Source of the DNA: Flammula alnicola | Lineage: Eukaryota > Basidiomycota > Agaricomycetes > Agaricales > Strophariaceae | Reading direction: 5' to 3' | NCBI GenBank assembly: GCA_015499995.1 | Contig: JADNRV010000781.1 | Span: forward strand, 1-13,348 | Length of the DNA: 13,348 nucleotides | In this document: piece by piece, positions 1 through 8,000 of the stretch | Layout: each line of letters opens with the position of its first letter | Position numbering within the stretch: the first letter of the stretch is position 1 | Program-made: the position numbers and the translations under genes | Notes under the pieces: generated by a model | Seen by the model: the letters and a program-made list of their open reading frames with translations, nothing else | Told to the model about the DNA's origin: nothing | Database searches by the model: none

Positions 1-1011
1 TCGGCGCTGGACATGAAACTACCGCGTCTGGACTGACTTGGGTACGTTCTGACACATATCAAACTGCTAAAGACAAGTCTTAGAGTGCTTATACCCTGAT
101 CGCAGACACTGTGGCACCTCTCAAATAACCCCGAGGTACAACGGCGTCTCCGTGAAGAGCTCATGCCGGTCTTTGCAGAAAATGCGCACCCTGACTACCG
201 GACACTGAAAGACCTCCAATTTCTCGATTGCGTTGTGTAAGCTATTTTACATGTATCTAAAATACCGCTTAACAAGCATATTCGGTCGCCGATCCACAGC
301 ATGGAAAGTCTGCGCGTCATGCCGCCGGTTCCGATGACGGTACGCGTCGCAGCGAAGACGGACTACATCGACGGGATGCTGGTACCCAAGGGGACGCTCT
401 TCTACATACCCGTCAGTCCTTCAACCTCCCGTCGTCTTGCTTATGTCGTCATTCATTTCCCTTTTTTAGATACGTGTGGTCAACACCTGGAAAGATATCT
501 GGGGCGAGGATGCTGAGCAGTAAATTTCATTCATCTAGAACGCCTCTTGAAGCATAATATGTGACATTGCTTTGCCATTTAGGTTCAATCCGCAGCGATG
601 GCTGAACCTCCCGAAGAATTATCACCCAGCATTCTCGATGCTCTCTTTCATCGCCGGCCCACATGCGTGTATCGGGAAGACCATGTCCATCATAGAGATG
701 AAAGCCGTCCTAGCGTCTGTATCTTTTCTGCTTTGAGAAATAATTTGTCCCGCCTAAACTTACTCCTGTTGCAGTGCCTTGATTGTCAACTTTGAATTCG
801 AGCCTGCCTTCGCAGGGCAAGTCGCTAAGCCTGCAGCTGCGATTACCATAAGTGAGCACAGAGCTGCATCATATCGTAAGATGTCACCCGACTGACCACG
901 CTGTGAATCTTCCTCTCTGTGTCCCATGTTGCAGAGCCTACCGATGGGATGCCACTTCACATACGGAGGGTCTTGAATCCACCGACACGCGTTCATCCCA
1001 GCACTCCGTGA
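1..1011 (+). CDS. Cytochrome P450 monooxygenase, 5'-truncated, with a possible frame break
   Basis: Heme-thiolate monooxygenase, C-terminal half only; the start lies before base 1. Exon pieces read as 1-41, 106-236, 300-411, 470-519, 583-718, about 775-851 and 935-1011 (stop TGA 1009-1011). Visible landmarks in order are the I-helix oxygen-activation motif AGHETT (about 5-23), the K-helix ExxR motif as ESLR (304-315), the PERF-region FNPQRW (584-601) and the heme-binding loop FIAGPHACIG, matching FxxGxxxCxG with Cys as the heme ligand. The usual Arg two residues before Cys is His here. The end reads KPTDGMPLHIRRVLNPP, a normal P450 C-terminus. All junctions keep frame except 718/775, where the only nearby AG (773-774) leaves one extra T. 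This could be a pseudogene, an assembly error or use of a later acceptor. Substrate and CYP family cannot be told from sequence alone. Family call is firm; intactness is doubtful. Confidence 0.9.
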
Positions 1012-1819
1012 TCATCTGCCCTAACGCACAATTCGCGCGGGCCTTCATCGTCGGACCGACCATCTCCCACATGCCCGGACATTCTGTCCAGATCCTCGCC
1101 TTCTTCCCCGTTCTTTTTCTCCTGTACACTAATATCCCGCAGTGGACCTATCGAATGAAGTAAATGACCCCTTTCGAAGAAGGTACATCCCTCTCTCGGT
1201 CAGTTGAAAACAGTCAGCAAACGGACGCGGCTGTCGTGTCATGAGTCCAAGCCTGTCCAAACGACCAGACAGAGCTTGATAGTGACAGACATACCAGCTG
1301 GGATATTTTGCGCATCGATGTTGACCTATGCTGACACCAAACACAGACTCTTGGAAAGAGTTGAGACCGATATCGTTCGGGTCCCTAATCTTTCACATTG
1401 TCAAGGGATGAGCGCTGAGCTGTCGATCGCTTCAAACGTTCCGTTGGTCGGAGTCGCGCACGCGCAAAAAAAGTTTCACTACGTCCGCGATGCCGCGCAG
1501 CGCAGCTGTTTTCTTGAAATCGTTGTGATTCACCCGCGCGTTCGTAGACACGATCACGGCCAGTTGGGATCACATCGGACAGATCTTTTCGGAGTCTGAC
1601 TGGATGGCGCTGACGCTACGTAGTACATATGTGCTTGGTATCGTTGTATGCAGCACGGTCCGATTGGCAAATCCGAGATGTGTGAGGGCGTCCGACTGGA
1701 GGAGAGACCAGACAAACCCTTTTTACGTACGTTAAAAGACCGTCAAGGCGCGCGCACAGAGCGCAACGTCCTCGGCTCATTATCATAACGATGGTATTCC
1801 CACAGGGCTAAGTAAGTGT
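1012..1819. other. Intergenic stretch downstream of the P450, no gene supported
   Basis: About 800 bases with no recognisable protein on either strand. The longest open stretch (1204-1599, + strand) lacks a clear ATG start, shows no familiar domain and has no splice-compatible neighbours. The first 100-150 bases are probably the P450 3' UTR. I see no tRNA, no terminal inverted repeats and no transposase motif. Two GC-rich patches (about 1455-1510 and 1745-1770, CpG-rich) have no clear meaning. Confidence 0.5.
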
Positions 1820-2201
1820 TCATGAATATCGTATGTAAGGCGCGTAAAACCAGTTTCTATTATGATAGAACGTTATGCAGTAGAAATAAAAAATGGCAAG
1901 ACGATGGGATCCAGAGAACAGCCAGACAGACTGACGGCGGATAGAAAAATCCAAAAAGGCGATCGACGAGATTGGATTCAGCTCTGGATCGAGAAAGGTG
2001 TTATTGAATGCATCGAAAATGGGAAGTACACACGGTAACAGCGAAAAATATTCGAATAGCAAGTTGATAGCAAGGATAATAAAGATAGCAGTAGCAATTT
2101 TAAACCCGATAAACAAAACTCGAAAACAGTGAACAGCGAAAAAAAAGCAAAGCATGGTTGGTCCGCCGCCTCCCGTGCCCCCAACTCCGTGGTTTGCAGT
2201 A

Positions 2202-2243
2202 GGTACAAGGTACAAGAAAGATGAAAGGACGAAAGGACGAAAG
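2202..2243. repeat. Short tandem repeats: 7-mer and 8-mer slippage tracts
   Basis: GGTACAA occurs twice head to tail (2202-2208, 2209-2215). A little further on GAAAGGAC is repeated about 2.6 times (2223-2243). Both look like replication-slippage products in non-coding DNA. Confidence 0.8.
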
Positions 2244-2355
2244 TTCAAGAAGAGGAACGAGGTCGACGTTGAAGTTAAACAAGATGAATGAATGAACCAG
2301 GAGACAGGGACGAGGACGAGGGGTTGAAATTATAAAAAAGGTATCGATGATGCTA

Positions 2356-2443
2356 ATGGATGGATGGATGTGAGATAGATGCTAGTAAGTAGTAGATGGA
2401 TGTAAAGATGATGTGTGAATGAATAGTGGATGGATGGATGGAC
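2356..2443. repeat. GGAT/GATG microsatellite, two clusters
   Basis: ATGG units are repeated almost four times at 2356-2370. TGGA units are repeated four times at 2427-2443. The DNA between (2371-2426) is full of single GATG, GATA and GAATGAAT variants, so the whole stretch looks like an interrupted, decaying tetranucleotide microsatellite. Related GAATGAAT also sits at about 2285-2294. Confidence 0.8.
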
Positions 2444-2547
2444 GATGAACAAATTGGTATGGATGTAGCAGTGCAAGCGCCAGAGGATGGAGTGAGAGAT
2501 GGAAGTTACCGAACAGCAAACGAGAGCAAGCAGGTGACCCACACGAC

Positions 2548-2774
2548 GAGGACCAGGGTGATTGCAAAGAGCTTGAAGGAGACGTTCTATGAAACCGTAA
2601 GAAGAGTAAAAATCTAACATCTGAATTTAAAGAAAAGATTACACAACCTACCAGAAAGGGAGGACCAGGGTGTTTGGAAATACGCAGGTCTTGAAATTGA
2701 AGGAGATGTTCTATTATTTAATCCATAAGATAAAAATCTAAACTCTAACAAAGAAAATTACACGACGTACCAAA
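2548..2774. repeat. Degenerate tandem duplication, two units of about 112-115 bp
   Basis: Unit A (2548-2659) and unit B (2660 to about 2774) share ordered blocks: GAGGACCAGGGTG at 2548-2560 and 2660-2672; TTGAAGGAGAYGTTCTAT at 2573-2590 and 2697-2714 (one mismatch); AAAAATCTAA at 2608-2617 and 2732-2741; AAAGAAAA followed by ATTACAC near the end of each; and a final ACSTACCA. Unit B has about 12 bases inserted in its first half. Same order and orientation and direct abutment point to an old tandem duplication. It lies just beyond the stop of the LONRF-like gene and codes for nothing I can recognise. Confidence 0.75.
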
Positions 2775-2805
2775 CAAAAAAAAAGCGAAGGATGACAAAA
2801 AACAA

Positions 2806-4959
2806 TCAAAGAATCGTGCACCCATGCGTGAACCACCTAAATCCAGCCAATCAAACGCGAAACCGTGAGCACAACGCCAACCCACACCAAACACGGCAGG
2901 ACAGGGCTCCTCGGGTCAACCACCCACCCCGCGCCTTGCCAAGCCACAAAACCAAAACCCATGCGTACCAGTTATTATTCAGCTGCTCGATCCAATGCAC
3001 CACGAGCATGAGCCTGAGCCGCGCGCTGCGGATGGGGAGGAGCTTGGCCTTCTCGTGCTCCTCGATGGGCAGGACGAGCGCGACCCAGAAGGAGAAGAGC
3101 GCGGGGTCCGCGGGCATGGCGCCGTACGTCGAGGAGAGGCGCTGCACGACCCACGGGGCGGCGCCGCGTTGGAGGCGGTCGAGGAAGGCTTTGCAGGTGT
3201 CCATGAGCTCGGCGTTGGTGGGTTGGCGTGCGCGTGTGGGCGCGGTGGTGGGTAGTGTTTCGGAGGAGGAAGAGGCGCGGGAGGAGGGAGAAGTGATAGC
3301 GTTGGATCTCGAGGACGAGCTGGACGCTGACGATGAGGAGGAGCCAGTCAGCGTCGATGCTATTCGTCGGAGAAGCGGGCGGTCCGACGATGCCGGTGAA
3401 CTACTAGGCGCCGGCGCAGACACGTCTGTCTCTCCATCGTCGTCCACCACCAGCGTCTCCGTAATATCGTCCGGATAATCATCTACCCTGTAAGTATATC
3501 CATAAATATCTTTGTAACCTCGGGACCGCAGTGAACTCTGCGCACATACCTCTCGATCCTACCAACCATATACCCATCCAGGGTCCCCCTCTCTAGGATC
3601 CTAAAACGCGTCGAGCCCCAGGTTTCGACCATGCTACGGCCGTCGGGGAGCATCTGGACGCTGCGGATCTCGAGCATGGTGCCGTAGTCAGCCTGGGGCG
3701 CGCCGGGCTTGGGAGACATGATCATGCCGAAACGGGGGTAGGGCGACTCCAGGCAACGCCGTAGCATTAGACGGTATCTGGCCGGGGTAGGGGTAGTTAG
3801 CGACGAGTGTTTTATTTATGGTATGGCAACGCACCTGGGTTCAAAGAAATGCAAGAGGGTGGGCACGCCGGGAAAGCTGAGGTTACAGACGAATATAGGG
3901 GTATTGAGGCGGGCATGGCGCTCCTCCTCGTCGATAGCGGCGCCGCGCTCTTGGTAGAGTAAGGGGTAGGCCTTGAGAACTGGACCGAGGTAGGGTAAGC
4001 AAGGCATAGCGGGAAGGTCGGAGAGAGACTACAGACTAATAGCCATGACGGTCTTGTTCACCGGCTGGTCTTGAAAGTAATAGCTGGGGAGCTCTTGTCT
4101 ACATATAGGACAGGTGGTGTTGTGATCGAGGGAGCGTTGGAGGCATTTAGCGCAGTAGGTCTGTGATAGGCAAGAAAGCAAGGAGAGGATCGCAAGATGG
4201 TGAGCATAAACGCATAAAGGGACGGAAAGGAAGAGGACGGACGTGTTGACAGGGGGTGGTGACGGGTTGATAGAAGAGGACGTAGCAGATGTGGCATGTA
4301 AGCTCTTCGAGAAGTTTCTTGTCAAACTCTGCGAGGAGGGTATCGGAGGAAGGGGCGTTGGAGTTGGTGGTGTCTGGGGAGGGTGAGGTTGTGTTGTGGG
4401 GAATGAGAGGAACGTCTGAAGGGACGAGGCGATCGCGTGCGGCTACTGAGCGGAGATGGGAAAGCAAGTCTGGCTCGTCTTCCGAGGGATGGGGATCGTC
4501 GTCGTCGCTGTCGTGATTCGGGTGGTAGCGCTTATGGCGTTTGCGGGGACGATGAGATGAGTCGCGACGGAGAGGGGGACGTGCAGAGGTTGTGGGCGTA
4601 TCATCTTCAGAGTCTGTATCTGGGTCCGCAGGAGGCGAGACTATACGCTGTTCTGTGCGGGAAACGAGGGATAGTATTTTATTGAGAGTGACATCGGAGC
4701 GGTGTTCAGGTATGGGGATTTGCTGTTGAGGAAGTGGATTTGGGGCAGGATTGAATTGGACACGAGACTCTGGGGGTATACGAGGGCCTGCGGGAGGACC
4801 GGGTGCTTGGTTGCAGACGGGAACGGGACAGGACGAGGAGGGCGCTTGCAGATGGTGTTCGCAGAGAGAGTGACCGCAGTGGAGAGTGGTCGGATTCTGG
4901 AGTGTATTATGGCAGAGGGGGCATTTGAGAAAGGGAAGGAGGTCAGAGGGAGTCACCAT
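2806..4959 (-). CDS. LONRF-like protein: two RING fingers plus LON substrate-binding domain
   Basis: Probable RING-type E3 ubiquitin ligase of the LONRF family, 587 residues. Exons in order are 4959-4243, 4160-4037, 3979-3835, 3777-3550, 3487-2969 and 2836-2806 (1764 nt). RING 1 spans residues 13-49 with C13, C16, C28, H30, C33, H36, C44, C49; His at the sixth ligand and a wide last pair make it atypical. A linker (about 50-215) carries a basic RPRKRHKRY patch and an Asp/Glu-rich stretch, possibly a nuclear signal. RING 2 (222-259) is a full C3HC4 finger: C222, C225, C237, H239, C242, C245, C256, C259. The LON N-terminal (Lon-protease substrate-binding) domain starts near residue 307 (TPIFVCNLSFPGVP, FFEPRYRLMLRRCLE) and runs close to the end, with a Ser-rich insert at about 415-475. 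No AAA+ ATPase or peptidase part is present, so it is not a Lon protease. The last tiny exon gives WWFTHGCTIL. It diverges from the STB6-like gene over 122 bp. Confidence 0.88.
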
Positions 4960-5081
4960 TGTGCGCAGCTCTGAGAGAAAGAGAGAGCGCCTGAGTATAT
5001 ATGGCGCATTCCGAAATAGAGAGATCTAGAGCAGAGTATATAAATAGCATCAGATCCCAGCATCAGATCACATGCATCTTC
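4960..5081. promoter_or_regulatory. Compact divergent promoter between the LONRF-like and STB6-like genes
   Basis: Only 122 bases separate the two start codons. TATATAT at 4996-5002 lies about 37-43 bases before the minus-strand ATG. TATATAAAT at 5037-5045 lies about 37-45 bases before the plus-strand ATG at 5082. A direct repeat of GCATCAGATC (5047-5056 and 5060-5069) sits between the second TATA and the start. Spacing of about 37-45 bases leaves room for only a very short leader in each mRNA. The promoter function is inferred from position and motifs. Confidence 0.55.
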
Positions 5082-8000
5082 ATGTCCGACCACATCCTCC
5101 TCCTCCCTCATCACTTCATCCCTCAAAACAACTTTCTCAAAACAAGGCAACAAATCGAGATATCTCAGTATCAACTATACGCAGTCGAAAAGTGGATTCT
5201 TGAGCGCAGACAGCATCATCTCCTTGTCGTATACACCGGCCATCCCCACCACAACATCACTCTCGATGCTTTCCAGCCAAACCCCGACCTCTCCTCCGCC
5301 GATGCACAGGTCGCATGGGACACCACCATCGCTCTCCTGCGCGCAGATGGTGCAAAGCCAAAACAGACGCCCTATGGCATCCTCATGGTCACATCCCTTG
5401 CCCACTTCCGCTCAGACTACACCATCGTCCAGATCCCTGCCGGTAACTATCTCCAGGTAAAGGATCAGCTCTACACCAACATAAACCTCCTCCGCATGGG
5501 CTGCAGTGGCCGCAGTGCACTCACTCTCGAAGATCCCAGCGACACCACCAAGGAACGCTTCATCTCTGCATACCACCTCCCCGAAAACACTGTCCACTGC
5601 CTCCCCTCTTTCGAAGAACTCCCCCTTCCTCCACCCCTCGTCCAATCCCACTCCTACAACAACTCCTCGTCCACCAAACCCAACCCGCAAATCGGCCTCG
5701 GGCGTCCCATCCCAAATCTCATCTCCGCAGTACCCGCCAACACCCAGCCTTGGCGTTCCCCCGAAAAACCTCTATCTCACAGCTCAGCTTCGCTGCCCAC
5801 ACGCCCAGGAAAGGAAAAGGCCCTCGTCGGAAAGACCAAAGATCCCGCCACCTTCATCCCTACCGTCCTCGAGCTCGTCAAGCTCGTCCAAGCCGGCCTA
5901 GCCATATTCGGCATGTACGGCTCTGACCCTTCCTCTCCCCTGTCCGTCCCTCCCAACATCGCCCTCGATGGTCTCCTCTGTGACCACACAGTCCAAGCCA
6001 TTCGGAACTGGACAGCCCAAGTCGGAGCGCCCTGTGTCGGTCTCGGGGTATTTGTTATTCTTCTCTCTATTTTCTCAACCAACTAAACCAATATTACAGC
6101 CCACCGACCGCATACCCGACCCACCCTTCGTCTCTGCCCTCCTCAGCCTTGTCCTCGCTACCCGCAACAAGCTCGCATACCTAGGCTACTCCGCCGTACG
6201 TCCTTCCCTCTTTCACGTGAATTGTAATAATAACCGTGACATCATCAGATCCTACCACGCGACCCCTTCCTCTATCCACACGCCTTCTCCGTCGCCTTGA
6301 CCGCCTACATCCAGTCCACCGCCCCGCCCTCCATCACACCTGCCATATCCACCGCACTCTCACCTCCAACAAACCTCCACCACCACCACCACACATTGTC
6401 CTCGCCCCACCACGCCGTCCATGTCTCGACGCCCCTCATCCCGTCCGCCCCACCACCGACCAACTTGCTCTCTGCCGCGGCCGCAACGTCCACCTCATCT
6501 CCGCCTTTACCCAACGCAACGCTCGCAATAGGCGCCATCCTCACGCGCGACACCGTCGACGCCATCTCCACCTCATACGACGCGAAGCTGCGCAAAGTCC
6601 GGCACGTCCTCAAGAACAAGCTGTCGCCGTCCGCGCCTGGCATCGACTCGGACGGCGCGGAAGTGTCTGGCGTAGGCGGTGCGGACAGGGACCACCGCGA
6701 GCACCACCACCATCACCGCAGAAACACGCTGAGTCTCATGAGTCTGAGCGGGGGCGAGGAGCAGCTGCAGCAGCAGTTACCCGCCACGCGGTCCACTTTG
6801 TCGCAAAGCGGGGGCGCCGGCGCCGTTGTGGTGGGCGCTGCGAGCCCGCCGACCGTCGGCGGCCAACTCTTGAGTGGCATCGCGAGCGGGCTGCGGGGCG
6901 GCAGTGCCGCGCTTGCCGGCGTAGGCGGTGACGGCGGCGTGAACGGCGACCCAGCCGCGCTGATGGCGCCCACCGCCGACCTGGCTGGTTTCGTGCTCTT
7001 CGTCGTTGGTAAGCCGGGCGGCAGGGGCGGCAGCAGGCATATTAGGGATAGTGCGCCGGGCGGTGGTGGTGGTGTGTCGCGCACGCGGGGCAAGGCGAAG
7101 CGCATGAGCAGAGATTTGGGCGGCGGCGGCAAGCGGGAGAGCGTGGATTTTGGGCTTGGGCTGGGGCTGAGTGGTGGTGGTGCGGGGAACGTTGGGTACG
7201 CGTATGCACACGCGCTGCAGGAGAAGGAGCGGGACGGCGTCGTGGGAGGGAGCGTGAAGGCGCTGTGGAACGGGCGTGTGGTGGAGTTGGTGAGGATGCG
7301 CGAGGAGGTGGAGGCGATGCTGGATGCGGGGCTCGGTTTGGCCGTCGGTGCGACGAATGCGAGCAGCAGTCATTTGGATGGCAAGAGGTGGCGTGGGGGC
7401 CTTGCGGGTGGTGGAGAGCGCGATAGTCGGAGTAGAGCGAAGCGCGGCGCATCGCCTTCGGGTGTGGTGAGCGATGGGGATGAGTCCTGTCGGGATGGGG
7501 TTGGCGCTGGCGCGAGGCCGTATGATGGCCGCTCGACGGAGGAGGAGAGTGATGCTTTTCCCAATCAGACGGTGGGGGCGGGTGGTAGTGGAAGCGTACA
7601 CTCGTTTGGAGGGATGTGGGGTGGGCGAGTGCGCGGTAAGCTTGAGACGTGGACTGGGTATGTGTCGTTTTCTTCGTTTTTCTTAATTTCTCTTGTTATT
7701 TTTACTTCTTTTGTTATTTTGGTGTTTCCGGCATCTACGCCTCCGTCTGTTATTTTTATCAGCCTCACGCTATTCCCGTTCATTTGTAATGCCATCCTCC
7801 TTCTATCCCTCATCCATCCTCCTTGTCACTTTTTGTCTCCATCGCACAATGCACATGCTGACATGTTTCATAGCCTAGGGCGCAAGAAACAACAGAGTGT
7901 CGACCTCAGCGCCAACTCCTCCGCTCTATCAGCGTCCCAGCATGCTAAAGGCAAGGAAAAGGAAAAAGAAAAAGAGGCCAGCCCGCAACTGCCATCCCAG

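Larger units (their letters stand above)
1820..2805. other. Purine-rich non-coding region, probable 3' flank of the LONRF-like gene
   Basis: Nearly 1 kb between the P450 side and the stop of the minus-strand LONRF-like gene at 2806. The + strand is strongly A+G biased over most of it, most clearly from about 2200 to 2790. It carries short slippage repeats and a degenerate tandem duplication. Open frames here on the minus strand (for example 1820-2248 and 2330-2620) read as Phe/Leu/Ser/His-rich low-complexity strings, as expected from pyrimidine-rich DNA, and show no family features. The part next to 2806 should hold the LONRF-like 3' UTR; I found no exact AATAAA for it. Confidence 0.5.

Noticed and set aside
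1204..1599. 131-codon open stretch on the + strand after the P450
   Set aside because: No clear ATG start, no recognisable motif, no plausible exon partners. Likely chance.
1620..1690. Possible tRNA-like B-box sequence (GTCCGATT region)
   Set aside because: It does not match the B-box consensus, and I could not form a cloverleaf or find a matching A-box.
1820..2248. 142-codon Phe/Leu-rich open frame on the minus strand, looking like a membrane protein
   Set aside because: The hydrophobic look follows from pyrimidine-rich minus-strand DNA. No family features and no supporting splice structure.
2776..2784. Run of nine A after the tandem duplication, as a possible retroposon poly(A) tail
   Set aside because: Too short, no target-site duplication seen, and the surrounding DNA is A-rich anyway.
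5001..5081. Upstream in-frame ATG for the STB6-like gene (27 more residues)
   Set aside because: A TATA element at 5037-5045 lies inside this extension, and the conserved N-terminal domain begins after 5082, so the later ATG is preferred.
6777..7601. Long antisense open frame (274 codons) on the minus strand
   Set aside because: It lies wholly inside the GC-rich third exon of the STB6-like gene, reads as Arg/Pro/His/Thr-rich low complexity and has no domain. It is a compositional shadow.
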